Notes: a model not told the origin generated them from the letters alone. 47,653 nucleotides of DNA from Planctomycetaceae bacterium (GCA_029259815.1 JAJDEJ010000308.1:1-47653), one strand, 5' to 3'; counted from the stretch's first letter, positions 23,101-33,156 are shown. Made by a program: numbers and translations.

Positions 23101-24763
23101 CGCATTGGTTGAACTGTTGGAATCGGACGACACTCGGATGCGGATGCGGGCCTTATGGGCGCTCAGCAAGCTGGACATTGACGATGCTTTGAAGGTGCAA
23201 CTGGGACGGGATGCACTGCGGGATGACAATGCCGAGGTCCGAATGGCGACCTTTCGCGTCTGCCGACAGTTGAAGGACCAGTTCGACGTCGCGGACATTC
23301 ACGACGTCCTCGACTTCCAGGATCCCAGTGCGGCTGTCCGTCGGGAGATGTTGATCGGTCTGCGCGAGTTGGACATTGCAGCGGGCAGTGTTGTCTGGGC
23401 CCAACTGGCACTCCAATATGACGGTCAGGACCGTTGGTATCTGGAAGCACTCGGGATCGGGGCGGGACATCGTTGGGACGAATGCCTCGACCAGTGGTTG
23501 TCACTCTCACGCAACGACATCCATTCGCCTGCCGGTCGCGACATCGTCTGGCGATCACGAGCCGAGCGGACCCCCGCGCTGTTGGCTGAAATCATTCTCG
23601 ATCCCAGCACTTCCAGCGATGAACTGCCCCGAATGTTCAGGTCGCTCGACTTCCAAACTTCGTCCCAGAAACAGCGAGCACTTGAGTCACTGGCGGTGGC
23701 GGAGTTCAATGATGCGGAACGACAACTGCTTGTGAACGCGGAAGCGTTGGAGCGTCTGGAAGGGATCAAACTGGCCGACCGGAAGGACCTCGTTGGTCCG
23801 GTCAATCGCGTGCTCGACATGAGCCGCGGAACCGCACGCTTCATCAGACTTGTGCAGCAGTTTGACATCCGAGATCGCGATGCGGAACTTGTCTCGCTCA
23901 TTTTCCCTCACCCGCAATCACAACTTGCTATCGATGCGGCTCGCATTCTCATCCAGCGTGACAAACAACCCGAAGTGCGAGACGTGCTATTCGGAGACGA
24001 TGTCGCTGCAGGAGAGGCCTTGTTATCTGCCATGGGAGCCACGACCAACGGGCGTGCCCTCAAGCTGGTGCGTGAGGTGATGAACGACGAGGAGCGTCCG
24101 ATTGCCTTGCGAAGAGCGGCGGTGAAGGCCTTGGGGCAGATTCCCCAGGGAGCCCTGGAATTGCTGGCGTCAGCGAAAGAGGGAATTATCGAGGAGCCAC
24201 TGCTCCAAGCGACCGCGAGTGCCTTGCATGCTGCGACCGATGAGAAAGTCCGTCAGCAGGCGATCGAACTCTTCCCTCTGCCCGCTGCCAAAGATAGCGA
24301 GCCTTTGCCCCCGCTGACCGAGTTGCTGAAACGCGAGGGCAACATCGCCATGGGACGCATCGTTTTCCACTCGACAGGCACCTGCACCAAGTGCCACATC
24401 GTCAATGGCCTTGGCCGTGAGATTGGCCCGAACCTCTCAGAGATCGGCAAGAAGCTCACCAAGCCGGCCATGTTTGAATCAATTCTGTATCCGTCGGCAG
24501 GTATCTCACACAACTACGAATCCTGGACGGTGGTGACTGTCGAGGGACAGGTGTTGACCGGTCTGCTGGTCAGCGAGACTCCCGACGAGGTGCAGATCAA
24601 GGACGTGAACGCGATCGTGCATTCCGTCAAGACAGACGATATCGAGCTTCGCAAGAAGCAGGACGTTTCCATCATGCCGGCCGATTTGCAGAAAGTGATG
24701 ACCGCGACTGACCTCGTGGACGTTGTCGAGTATATGACAACCCTGAAGGTCCGCACGCAGTAG
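20141..24763 (+). CDS. Secreted multidomain PVC-type dehydrogenase: DUF1080-ThuA-dehydrogenase-HEAT-cytochrome c
   Basis: A protein of about 1540 residues, exported by an N-terminal signal peptide (LPLFLSLFLLCNCSLHA). Domains in order: DUF1080/3-keto-disaccharide hydrolase-like lectin fold (about 27-232, FKPLFDGDTLSGWRG); ThuA-like glutamine-amidotransferase fold (about 238-488, VVFLAGTRSHGY and GFGFTGGHFHRNW); a Lys/Pro/Ser linker (490-555); a PVC-type membrane-bound dehydrogenase beta-propeller (about 560-950, LFAGEPMMANPANIDIDHLGRVWV); HEAT repeats (about 950-1390); and a haem-binding domain with CTKCH (residue 1415 on, 24383-24397). It probably acts in the periplasm on sugars or sugar polymers and passes electrons to the c-type haem. 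ATG 20141 lies behind AAGGAG; GTG 20129 is the alternative. Transcribed alone, with a class A repeat straight after its stop. Confidence 0.9.
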   Translation: MTSICSRLPLFLSLFLLCNCSLHADDERGFKPLFDGDTLSGWRGDENFWTVTDGALVGESTAANPCKQNTFLVWDAGEVDDFELRLQFRITGSDAANSGIQFRGSEEDGHVIGYQADIDRAGQWVGALYDEKTGRRVLATRGQKTVIDADGQREQSEFATADELFEHIKQDGWNDYHITARGDHITLAINGHKTAEVIDGQTGERDLIGKLALQLHSGPPMKIEFRNIRLKRFPLDGNKKVVFLAGTRSHGYAAHEHRAGCLLLADRLNTAREEQGLPVVATVYSGRWPGDPTAFDNADTVVSYCDGGGNHPLNEHLAEFDALTKQGVGLVCIHYAVETTKGEAGEHFLNWIGGYFEPHWSVNPHWTAKFDDLPTHPTTRGVQPFEINDEWYYHMRFQPEMKGVTPILTDMPPRESLNREDGAHSGNPHVREAVLQRKEPQHVAWAYERPNGSRGFGFTGGHFHRNWQDDDFRKLVLNAIVWTAESEVPGEGVTSVTPTDAEMEANQDFPKPDAQASAKPPRSRKRKDAPSRSAGEPKEESRELKDAIAGLDVHDDLQVSLFAGEPMMANPANIDIDHLGRVWVCEAINYRAFRNADVIGDHTQGDRILILEDTDGDGQVDKDTVFYQGHDVDSAHGVCVLGTPDGKGTRAIVSALDRVFYLIDDDGDLKADRKELLFTGISGSQHDHGIHAFVFGPDGKLYFNMGNAGKQIRDKNGDPIIDKAGNEVADVINPYQQGMVFRCNLDGSEFETLAWNFRNNWEVCVDSLGTMWQSDNDDDGNRGVRINYVMEYGNYGYKDEFTGAGWRDPRTGWEDEIPLRHWHLNDPGVMPNLLQTGGGSPTGICVNEGTLLPDLFTNQIIHCDAGPNVVRCYPVEVDGAGYKAESVDVLVGTRDKWFRPSDVCIAPDGSVIVADWYDPGVGGHRMQDVTRGRLFRITPKGHDGDYKVPKHDFSSPEGAVAALQSPNLATRYVAWTTLQEMGSDARDALVELLESDDTRMRMRALWALSKLDIDDALKVQLGRDALRDDNAEVRMATFRVCRQLKDQFDVADIHDVLDFQDPSAAVRREMLIGLRELDIAAGSVVWAQLALQYDGQDRWYLEALGIGAGHRWDECLDQWLSLSRNDIHSPAGRDIVWRSRAERTPALLAEIILDPSTSSDELPRMFRSLDFQTSSQKQRALESLAVAEFNDAERQLLVNAEALERLEGIKLADRKDLVGPVNRVLDMSRGTARFIRLVQQFDIRDRDAELVSLIFPHPQSQLAIDAARILIQRDKQPEVRDVLFGDDVAAGEALLSAMGATTNGRALKLVREVMNDEERPIALRRAAVKALGQIPQGALELLASAKEGIIEEPLLQATASALHAATDEKVRQQAIELFPLPAAKDSEPLPPLTELLKREGNIAMGRIVFHSTGTCTKCHIVNGLGREIGPNLSEIGKKLTKPAMFESILYPSAGISHNYESWTVVTVEGQVLTGLLVSETPDEVQIKDVNAIVHSVKTDDIELRKKQDVSIMPADLQKVMTATDLVDVVEYMTTLKVRTQ

Positions 24764-24764
24764 T

Positions 24765-24873
24765 GGAGCGTCAACGTTTGATATTCGGGTGGCGGGGTCA
24801 GGAGCGCAGCGGATGGCCCCGGTGCGCGGACGCGGAATGTCAGGGCCATCCCGTTGGTCTGACCCTGCCACCC
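24765..24873. repeat. Class A palindromic repeat, copy 2
   Basis: Near-identical to 14494-14603 apart from scattered changes in the 5' part and the loop. It begins two bases after the stop codon of the giant PVC gene and probably forms the 3' hairpin of its transcript. Confidence 0.85.
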
Positions 24874-25046
24874 AAATCTCAAATTCTTAGCGATGGCGAT
24901 CCAGTAGAGTCTTTTCGAAGTGTTGCAGTGAGACCTGAGGCCATTGGCTTTGAATCGCAACAGGCAAGACGAGACAGTCCTCAACGAGAAACGCCGGAGG
25001 ATGTCGCCCCCGGCGTTATGCTCATTTGGATCGGCTGTCAGGAGAG

Positions 25047-26435
25047 TCAGTAGCCGACTTGCTTCTCGAAACTAATTTCATACTTCTTCATTTTCTTGTA
25101 AAGCGTGGTGCGGTTGATGCCCAGGAGTTTCGCCGTGTCCTGTCGGTTCCAACCATTGCTCTCCAGAGCTTCGATGATGATCTGGCGCTCGGGATTGGCG
25201 AGAGCCGACTTGAGTGAACCGCCGTTGAGGTGACCGGCGACATCGGCTGTCGTGATGTGACTGCGGATTGATTCCGGCAAATCACTGATCATGACCATGT
25301 CGGACTTCGCCAGCACGATCGCTCGCTCGACCACGTTCACCAATTCGCGAACATTGCCGGGCCAACGATACTGCTGCAAAAGGTGCAAGGCATCCTCGTG
25401 GAAGCCGTGGACGTGCTTGCCCGTCTGCTCGTTGAAGTGCTTGACGTAGGTGTCGACCAGCAACGGGATGTCGCCCATGCGGTCCCGCAGTGGCGGCTGT
25501 GTCACGCTGATCACATTGATACGGTAGAAGAGGTCCTGTCGGAACTCGCCTTTCTTGACTCGCTCTTCGAGGTTCTCGTTCGTGGCCAGAATGAGGCGAA
25601 CGTCCACCTTCTGGGTCTCGTTTCCACCGACCGGTTCGAATTCACGATCCTGCAACACCCGCAACAGTTTGACCTGCAGGCTGGGGGACGCGGTGCCAAT
25701 CTCATCCAGGAAGATGGTCCCGCCATTCGCCTGCAGAAACTTGCCAACCTTGTTGTGCGTGGCACCGGTGAAGGCTCCCTGCACATGGCCAAACAACTCA
25801 CTCTCGAGGAGCGAGTCCGGGAGGGCACCGCAGGCGACTTCGATGAACGGCTCGTCACGACGGTCGCTCAACTGGTGGATTGCACGAGCCGTGATCGTCT
25901 TACCGGTGCCGTTCTCGCCGAGGATGAGCACGGTCGTTCTCGTATCGGCGACACTCTCGATCAAGTCGAACATTTTCGTCATGCGGTAGTCGCGACCGAT
26001 GATGTTGTTGAGACCAAACTTGTCGTCGAGTTTCTCTTTGAGCTTCTTGTTCTCTTCCACGATCTTCCGCTGGCCGAGGGCCCTTTGGATCGAGAAGTTG
26101 AGTTCGTCATCAATGACCGGCTTGGTCAGGTAGTCGAAGGCTCCAATGCGGATGGCCTCGACCGCACTCTCGATGGTGCCGTATCCGGTGAGCAGGATGA
26201 CCGATGTGTCAGGCTTGTTGATCCTGGCCCACTCGAGCAGATGAAATCCGTCTTCGTCCGGCAGGTTCACATCACACACGACGACTTCGAAAGGGTATTC
26301 GCCCATCCGCTCGATCGCCTGGTGACAGTTGACAGCCGTTTCCGTGCGATGTCCCAGCTCTCGCAGATAGTCGGCCATCGCTTCGCAAATGTTCTTGTCA
26401 TCGTCAACAACAAGCAGAGATCCGTGGTTAGACAT
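25047..26435 (-). CDS. Sigma-54-dependent response regulator (NtrC family)
   Basis: A 462-residue regulator from the ATG at 26435. Receiver domain 1-120: acidic triad DDD (11-13), phosphoacceptor D55 in [13 protein letters not shown], and the switch lysine in YLTKP. A coiled linker with KKLKEKL leads into the AAA+ domain with GENGTGKT (Walker A, Asn in place of the usual Ser), GAFTGA (the loop that contacts sigma-54), [10 protein letters not shown] (Walker B) and the arginine-finger region. The C-terminal Fis-type helix-turn-helix is [36 protein letters not shown]. The GAFTGA loop is intact, so it should activate sigma-54 promoters. A longer in-frame start (26510) adds 25 unlikely residues. 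No sensor kinase is adjacent. Confidence 0.93.
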   Translation of the reverse strand: MSNHGSLLVVDDDKNICEAMADYLRELGHRTETAVNCHQAIERMGEYPFEVVVCDVNLPDEDGFHLLEWARINKPDTSVILLTGYGTIESAVEAIRIGAFDYLTKPVIDDELNFSIQRALGQRKIVEENKKLKEKLDDKFGLNNIIGRDYRMTKMFDLIESVADTRTTVLILGENGTGKTITARAIHQLSDRRDEPFIEVACGALPDSLLESELFGHVQGAFTGATHNKVGKFLQANGGTIFLDEIGTASPSLQVKLLRVLQDREFEPVGGNETQKVDVRLILATNENLEERVKKGEFRQDLFYRINVISVTQPPLRDRMGDIPLLVDTYVKHFNEQTGKHVHGFHEDALHLLQQYRWPGNVRELVNVVERAIVLAKSDMVMISDLPESIRSHITTADVAGHLNGGSLKSALANPERQIIIEALESNGWNRQDTAKLLGINRTTLYKKMKKYEISFEKQVGY

Positions 26436-27439
26436 TGGTGCAGCCTCTCTCGCCCTGCGGACGGATTCCCTGTCGGTGAGCCGCTGTCGGTTGGACAGTC
26501 GGGTTGTCACGACGTGGAGAGTCGTCCGGACGCTAAGTCCTCAAGTCAATAGGTCGATTCAACCGCCGGCCAAACCGGCGATCGATCAGGTGACGACACT
26601 CTTCGAGGCTGCCGAGGCAACGTCTGTCCTTAGACAAGAATGTCACATTGAGGAGGACTGCGGCTTCAGCGAACCGCTCTGGGTGAGAGCAAGTTGCCGG
26701 GTCGAGTCAGCTGGGAGAACTGAGGGAGAAGGTACGGAAAGCTAGGTCGCGAGTTGCAGGTCGTCAACAAAGTTGCCGAAAAACCCGTTGTCGGACATCA
26801 ACAGGCCGGACGCATTCGGAAAAACCGGAACAATCCATTGACTCGTCTTTCCTGCACTGTGACTGGTGGGGCTGAACTTTGAGAATTGATCCAGTTGATT
26901 CACCGCGGAGACATGGAGTTGCGGTGAACACAGCTCAGAGGCTGACTCGCAATTCCCCACACTTCGACCCTCTGCGAAACGACATCCTAAGATTCGGTGC
27001 GTGATGACGAATCACAGACGCGACAATCACACACACGGACGCGATCAACCGAGCCAGACTGCGAACCAAGACAGCTGGTGGGTCATTTTGGCCAAAGTGG
27101 GTGGCACGCCCAGACCAACGGGATGGACATGGCGAGCGCGGGACCAATGCATGAAGGCTCCAGAACCATTCGCCACGCCCTTCCTGACGTCAGGGCGTGC
27201 CACCCCGGAACGTCTTGGCAACAAATTGACCCACCGCCCAAAGAACAGAGCCGCTTGACCGAATTGACGGAACTGCGCTACACTCCGAGGGAAGGCCTGC
27301 GAGGTCTTCAACGATGGGCTGACCTAAGTATCCTGATGAAGGGCAGTTCCGTTCACCGAACAGTCAGGGTCCGTGTACTTCTCTTGTCGGCGCTGAAAGG
27401 CGATCCGACCTATGAGCACTTTGTGTCGAGGCAGAAGCG
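26436..27439. other. Gene-free interval upstream of the response regulator and phosphoesterase genes
   Basis: Divergent intergenic region of about 1 kb. It has a GC-rich palindrome (CGCCGG/CCGGCG, 26564-26580) about 130 bases ahead of the regulator start and class B repeat copy 1 (27094-27218). A 72-codon minus-strand frame at 26742-26960 has no recognised similarity. Confidence 0.5.
27094..27218. repeat. Class B palindromic repeat, copy 1
   Basis: Outer stem GTGGGTGGCACGCC (27097-27110) pairs with GGGCGTGCCACCC (27193-27205); an inner ATGGCG/CGCCAC pairing is imperfect. The second copy is 35015-35133. GACCAACGGGATGG inside the element is identical, on the opposite strand, to the right half of class A. 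Confidence 0.8.
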
Positions 27440-28183
<744 letters not shown>

Positions 28184-28356
28184 TTTCCGCCACAGAAATA
28201 TTTCGTCAGCTTTGGAAGTGATCACGGAATTGATCGATCCTTCCAAACGCTGCTTGCCTGGCATCTCTGAGAGTGGCGAATTGCGACATGCCTTCCCGAT
28301 GGAATGCAGTCCTCATCCTTTCCTGCAGACATTGAGACGAGACAGGCTGACCAGCC

Positions 28357-30474
28357 ATGGAACAACGTAATTTCTTTCTGAAGGCCGCGATCATCGTGGC
28401 GTTTGGGTACTTGTGGATGATGGTGGCCCCTGTGCTGCTGCCGGGCATCTTTCGTAAGCAACCGGCTGCTCCTCCCCGTGCACCGATTGTGGCCGAGAAC
28501 GAAGCTGAGCAGCCCGAAGATGGCCCAATCGCCGCTGACCCCGCAGTCGTTCCCAACGACGACGACGCAGATGCAGATGCAGTTGAGCCCGGACAACCGC
28601 AGGTCCCGGACGAACTCGACGAGCATCCTCACCATCTGGTCGAACTGGGTTCACTCGATCCGACCTCGGAGTACTTCCTGCTGGTCACCCTCGACTCGGC
28701 CGGGGCATCGATTCAGTCGGCGCAGTTCAACGACCCGAGGTACGGGCAGGCTGACAATCGCAATGTGCCGTTGAAAGTGGTCGGAGACAATCCCAACACA
28801 GACCTCAAGACCTTACAGATGTCGATCAAACAGATCGACGACCAGTTGAAGAAGTTCAAGACGTCGCTTGCTAAGGTCAACTGGGAGGTCATCCCGGATG
28901 AACAGTCTGAAGGAGAAGTGAGTTTCCGTTATCTCGCACCAGATGGCACCCTGGAAGTCCGCAAGCATTACCACTTGAACAAGGGCAACCCACAAGACCG
29001 AGACACGGATGTTCTCGGCTACCAGTTGGACTTCGATCTGGAAATCGTCAATCTGACGCAGCAGCCGCAGGAACTGGCATACACGCTGCAGGGTCCCGTC
29101 GGACTGCCGTTAGAGGACGTGGAGAACTCCCGAGCCTTTATGGAGGTGAAGGTGGGGGCGCTCGAGACGAAAGGTGATCTTGATGATGTCTCAGCGATCC
29201 AACAGACGGCCGGCACGATCGTCAAACAGTCGGCTGAAGCGATTGCCAAGAACGACCCGGAAGAGGTCGAGGAATGGAAGTCTCCGCTCAAGTACATCGG
29301 CGTCGATGTCCAGTACTTCGCAGCGTTGCTCTTTCCAGAAGGCAATCAGTTTGAGTCTCGTTACTTCGCAGAGGCGCGGCCTGTCGTCGTCAGTAAGAAC
29401 CCAAAGAACGAGAGTTGGAGCGACGTCAGTGTCGAGCTGCACTCCGAGACGTTTGAGATCAATCCCGACCAGCCGTTGGAACATGAATTCGATCTGTTCC
29501 TCGGCCCCAAACGGAGTGAACTCTTACAGCCCTTGGGCGCGGGGGGCGTGAAAACGTTCGGCTGGTTCAGCATCATCAGTCGCGGCATGCTTTCCATTCT
29601 ACACTTCTTCCATGACACGCTGATGGCCCCCTACGGTCTGGCCATCATTATGTTGACTGTGGTTGTGCGTGCGTGCTTGTTTCCCGTTTCGCGAAAGATG
29701 GCACAGAATCAGCAGAAGATGAAGGAACTCCAGCCCAAGATGCAGGAGATCCGGACCAAGTACAAAGACGACCAGGAGAAGATGGCCAAGGCCTACCGCG
29801 AGTTTATGGCCAAGAATGGCTTCAATCCGCTCGCGGGTTGCCTGCCCATGTTCCTGCAACTCCCGATCTTCCTCGGCTTGTATCAGGCGCTGCTCAACTC
29901 GGTCGACTTGCGGATGGCACGGTTCCTCTGGGTCGATAATCTGGTCGCCCCCGATCAAATGTTCGCATTCGGATTCACTGTACCGTTTGTGGGCTGGACC
30001 CACTTCAATCTGCTGCCCATCATCACGGTGGCGTTGTTTGCAATTCAGCAGAAGATGTTCATGCCGCCACCGACGTCGGACGAGCAAGAGATGCAGTTCA
30101 AGATGATGAAATACTTGAACGTGTTCATGCTGTTTATCTTCTACCGCATGCCGGCTGGTCTGTGTGTGTACTTCATCACGTCGAGTTTGTGGGGCATCAT
30201 CGAGCGCAAGCTGTTAGTGCTGACAAGCGACAATTCTTCGGCGTCGACGGACGAACAAAGCCTGACGGATGACCGTGACGATCCGCCTTCAGAGCGAGAC
30301 GATGAACCGACCGACGACACGCCCAAGCCGCCCGGGTTTCTCCAGCGCATCATGGCAGCCGCTGATGAGGCCAAGAATCAGACCAATGGCACCATCACGA
30401 AAAGGGACGACCAGAGCAAAGGGAAAGGCAAGGGCAAAGGCGGCCAACGGAAGAAGTCAAAGGGCCGCCGATAG
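28357..30474 (+). CDS. yidC: Membrane protein insertase YidC
   Basis: A 705-residue YidC/Oxa1 insertase that places proteins into the inner membrane, alone or with SecYEG. A first membrane helix (AAIIVAFGYLWMMVAPVLLPG) leads to a long acidic linker and the periplasmic beta-sandwich domain (about 90-385). The conserved 60-kDa inner membrane core follows: FSIISRGMLSILHFFHDTLMAPYGLAIIMLTVVVRACLFPVSRKMAQNQQKM, the C1 coiled coil, GFNPLAGCLPMFLQLPIFLGLYQALL, and FMLFIFYRMPAGLCVYFITSSLWGI. A basic, Lys/Gly-rich tail (KGKGKGKGGQRKKSKGRR) is typical for ribosome contact. It is longer than the E. coli protein mainly by the linker and tail. Confidence 0.95.
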   Translation: MEQRNFFLKAAIIVAFGYLWMMVAPVLLPGIFRKQPAAPPRAPIVAENEAEQPEDGPIAADPAVVPNDDDADADAVEPGQPQVPDELDEHPHHLVELGSLDPTSEYFLLVTLDSAGASIQSAQFNDPRYGQADNRNVPLKVVGDNPNTDLKTLQMSIKQIDDQLKKFKTSLAKVNWEVIPDEQSEGEVSFRYLAPDGTLEVRKHYHLNKGNPQDRDTDVLGYQLDFDLEIVNLTQQPQELAYTLQGPVGLPLEDVENSRAFMEVKVGALETKGDLDDVSAIQQTAGTIVKQSAEAIAKNDPEEVEEWKSPLKYIGVDVQYFAALLFPEGNQFESRYFAEARPVVVSKNPKNESWSDVSVELHSETFEINPDQPLEHEFDLFLGPKRSELLQPLGAGGVKTFGWFSIISRGMLSILHFFHDTLMAPYGLAIIMLTVVVRACLFPVSRKMAQNQQKMKELQPKMQEIRTKYKDDQEKMAKAYREFMAKNGFNPLAGCLPMFLQLPIFLGLYQALLNSVDLRMARFLWVDNLVAPDQMFAFGFTVPFVGWTHFNLLPIITVALFAIQQKMFMPPPTSDEQEMQFKMMKYLNVFMLFIFYRMPAGLCVYFITSSLWGIIERKLLVLTSDNSSASTDEQSLTDDRDDPPSERDDEPTDDTPKPPGFLQRIMAAADEAKNQTNGTITKRDDQSKGKGKGKGGQRKKSKGRR

Positions 30475-30946
30475 TCCGGCCACGCGAACGTGTGAGATCG
30501 TGACGCTCTTCCTCCACACCCACCTGTCTGCTGGCCGACTTTGAGACTGAGGTCCGATTCTCGCAGTTGCATAAGCTTGGCCAATTGTGCTGATTTCCAG
30601 GGTGCGACTCGCGACAGTCACGCAAGTGAATCTTGGTCCAGTCTGGCCCGATCTCTCATCCCCCACAGCGGGGTTGATGCTTCTGCGGCAGAATAACACT
30701 TGCCGCAACCGATTATTTTTCATTGCTTTACGTCTCTTCGGGCGGCATGATGCCCCCTTGAAGACTTGCCTCGACCCTCTAGAATGGATTGACTTGCCGA
30801 GCTGGCTGCAAACGTCACTTCAATCTGGTCAGCTCATCCCCCCAGAATACGGAGTATGGTCGGAAGGACCCCGCCACTCACCCAACATGCACGCTGCTTG
30901 CAGGATGCATCGGTGCACATCTCACTAAAACGTTCGAGGACGAGTG
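30475..30946. other. Gene-free interval ahead of the DksA/TraR-like gene
   Basis: Nothing recognisable apart from a small CCCC/GGGG hairpin near 30660. The frame at 30587-30928 has no domain content. Confidence 0.4.
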
Positions 30947-31399
30947 ATGGCCCGAAAAGATGCCCTGTTGAGACTTCACCAACGCCTTCTCATCCAACGT
31001 GACGACCTGCGGAGCAAGCTGGGAGACCACGCCGATGCCTCACATTCGGCAGGTGCTGGCACAAGCGATGTCGGCGATATCGCGACCGACGGAGCGGAAA
31101 AGGAGATCAACTCCCAACTTGCGGCACTCGAGACCCGCGAGCTTCGTAAGATCGAGCGGGCCATTGAGGCGATCCGGGAGGGCCGCTACGGAAAATGTGA
31201 ACTCTGTGGCCGTTCCATTCCGATCACCCGACTACGAGCATTGCCGTATACCCCCTCTTGTGTGGAATGCCAACGCAAGCAGGAGGAGTCCGGAGAGGAC
31301 TTCGACAACGGCAGTGCCGACTGGGAGTCGGCGATCGAGTATCAATCCCGTGAGTCAGATCGGGAATTGACACTCAGCGACATTAACATCGACAGCTGA
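30947..31399 (+). CDS. DksA/TraR-family zinc-finger protein
   Basis: A 150-residue protein with a helical coiled-coil N-terminal half and a C4 zinc finger (CELCGRSIPITRLRALPYTPSCVEC, residues about 84-108). This is the DksA/TraR build: proteins that insert a coiled coil into the RNA polymerase secondary channel, often with ppGpp. The coiled-coil tip DxxDxA typical of DksA is replaced by GDIATDGAEKE, so its activity may differ from that of E. coli DksA. The ATG at 30947 overlaps a GTG at 30944. It is a lone gene, 141 bases ahead of the protease. Confidence 0.85.
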   Translation: MARKDALLRLHQRLLIQRDDLRSKLGDHADASHSAGAGTSDVGDIATDGAEKEINSQLAALETRELRKIERAIEAIREGRYGKCELCGRSIPITRLRALPYTPSCVECQRKQEESGEDFDNGSADWESAIEYQSRESDRELTLSDINIDS

Positions 31400-31540
31400 T
31401 CCCCGGGAAAGAACACCCTCCGATTCAGGGATGAGTCGGAGTTCCGGATTGGTCATGTGGTGCGACTGCCTGCGACTTCACAACAGTTGCACAAGGTCGT
31501 CTCCCTCAGAGACCGATCGTTCCACGGAAGGAGACTGCGG

Positions 31541-33040
31541 ATGAGCAGGTCGATCGCAATGCGGGGAGTGCTTGCACTCATTCTGGGTGGGTCCCCCCTC
31601 TCTTCATGTCTGGCCGATGCCACCGCTCCGGAAGCAGAGCCCGTTGCCTCGACGGTGCCGTCCTTGCTCGCGGAAGGTCTGGTCATCCCGGTCTCGGGTC
31701 CTGGGGAAGACGGGTCCATCCTGCCGGCGGTCATCGAAGCCAGTCGCCACTTTGCAAAAATCGCTCGGCTGGTCACGCCCAGTCTGGTGCATATTCAGAG
31801 TCATCGGACAGGGCGCGGCGGCGGCACGATTGAGGAAACCGGGTCAGGTGTGCTCATGCGTTCCGACGAGCATGGGGCAGTCTTTGCCGTGACGAATCAA
31901 CACGTCATCAACGGCGCAGAACTGACCGACATCGAGATCAAACTCTACGATGGACGCGTCGTTCGACCGGTTAGCAAACTCGAAGACCTCGACACTGACG
32001 TCGCTGTCCTCAAGTTGAAAGACGATCGCCTGCAGACAGCCCGATGGGGGGACAGTAACGCCCTCGACATTGGCCACATGGTCCTGGCGATGGGGAGCCC
32101 GTTTGGACTGAGCAAGTCAATCACGTTCGGCATCATCAGCGCCAAAGGACGTCGCTCACTCAACCTGGGAGCGAACCGCAATGTCTTGAACCAGGATTTC
32201 CTGCAGACTGATGCCGCCATCAACCCAGGCAACAGTGGCGGACCGTTGATCGACATGCACGGCCGCATTGTGGGGATCAACACGGCCATCGCCTCCAGCA
32301 GCGGCGGGAATGAAGGGATCGGCTTCAGCATTCCCAGTAATCTCGTTTACAACGTCGTCAATCAATTGCTCTCGCATGGCCAGGTGCAACGGGCCTACCT
32401 GGGAGTCATGCTGGACGAAAACTTCAGCGATGAGAAGGCCCGGAAGTACACCCTTGAACGTCAACGCGGCGCTCGAGTTGTGAAGGTCTTGCCGCAATCA
32501 CCCGCAGCTGTCGCCGGACTGCAGGTCGATGATGTCATTCTCAGCTTCGATGGACGAGATATTGAGGACGAAAGTCATCTAATTCACCTCGTCAGTCTGA
32601 CGGAGCTCGATCGGACAGTGCGGGTGGTCATTGTCCGTGGAGGTCGACGCGAGACGATCATGGTCCGTCTCACGAATCGTACGAAGCTCGGTTCACAGAG
32701 TGCCCTCCCTCAGAAGGAGCGTCCCGCCGTGCGAGATGACGGCTCCTTCGAGAACGTCGGACTCACACTTCATGAGGTCGACAGACATCTTGGCCCTCAA
32801 CTCGGCTTGAGTGAGACCGCGTGTGGGGTCGTGGTCATGTCTCTGTCCGAAGGAGCGTCCGCACACGGCAGTCTGCAACTCTACGACGTGATCACCGAAG
32901 TCGCGCGGCAGCCCATCGGCAGTGTCGAAGAGTTCTCAGGGATTCTCGCCGCGCACAAGGGAAACGGGCCGCTGCTCCTGCGAGTCCGCCGCTACGAACA
33001 GGGGAAGACCATCGACCGCCTGCTCCTCTGGCACAAGTAG
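31541..33040 (+). CDS. HtrA/Do-like serine protease with two PDZ domains
   Basis: A 499-residue exported trypsin-like protease (S1C). Signal peptide: MSRSIAMRGVLALILGG...SSCLADA. The catalytic triad is visible as NQHVI (His), DLDTDVAVLKL (Asp) and NPGNSGGPL (Ser). Two PDZ domains follow: the first around AYLGVMLDENFS...GARVVKVLPQSPAAVAGLQVDDVILSFDGRDI, the second, shorter, near CGVVVMSLSEGASAHGSLQLYDVITEV. HtrA proteins degrade misfolded envelope proteins. The ATG at 31541 has GGAAGGAG upstream; the frame runs open to 31457 without coding character. The family assignment is firm; whether it acts as DegP or DegS type is open. Confidence 0.92.
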   Translation: MSRSIAMRGVLALILGGSPLSSCLADATAPEAEPVASTVPSLLAEGLVIPVSGPGEDGSILPAVIEASRHFAKIARLVTPSLVHIQSHRTGRGGGTIEETGSGVLMRSDEHGAVFAVTNQHVINGAELTDIEIKLYDGRVVRPVSKLEDLDTDVAVLKLKDDRLQTARWGDSNALDIGHMVLAMGSPFGLSKSITFGIISAKGRRSLNLGANRNVLNQDFLQTDAAINPGNSGGPLIDMHGRIVGINTAIASSSGGNEGIGFSIPSNLVYNVVNQLLSHGQVQRAYLGVMLDENFSDEKARKYTLERQRGARVVKVLPQSPAAVAGLQVDDVILSFDGRDIEDESHLIHLVSLTELDRTVRVVIVRGGRRETIMVRLTNRTKLGSQSALPQKERPAVRDDGSFENVGLTLHEVDRHLGPQLGLSETACGVVVMSLSEGASAHGSLQLYDVITEVARQPIGSVEEFSGILAAHKGNGPLLLRVRRYEQGKTIDRLLLWHK

Positions 33041-33087
33041 CAGGAGATTACTGGTGGCCTGTCAGGCTTGACTTTGCGGGTACGTTC

Positions 33088-33156
33088 ACTAGCCGCGTCC
33101 GTCAGGAAGCGGATCGCGATGCGATGAAGTTCCGCTCCCTAACGGTCGCGGCTGGT
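33088..33156. repeat. Class C inverted repeat, copy 2 (diverged arms)
   Basis: Same 69-base length and left arm ACTAGCCGCG(T)CCGTCAGGA as copy 1 at 14056-14124, but the right arm has point changes so pairing is imperfect. It lies 48 bases after the protease stop and before the convergent RraA-like gene. A CAACTGACAG tail resembles the GAACTGACAA tail of copy 1. Confidence 0.75.

Noticed and set aside
25383..26552. 389-codon plus-strand frame
   Set aside because: It is exactly antisense to the sigma-54 response regulator, whose motifs are all intact; the frame has no domain content.
26742..26960. 72-codon minus-strand frame
   Set aside because: GTG start, no ribosome site, no recognised similarity; kept only as a note in the intergenic entry.
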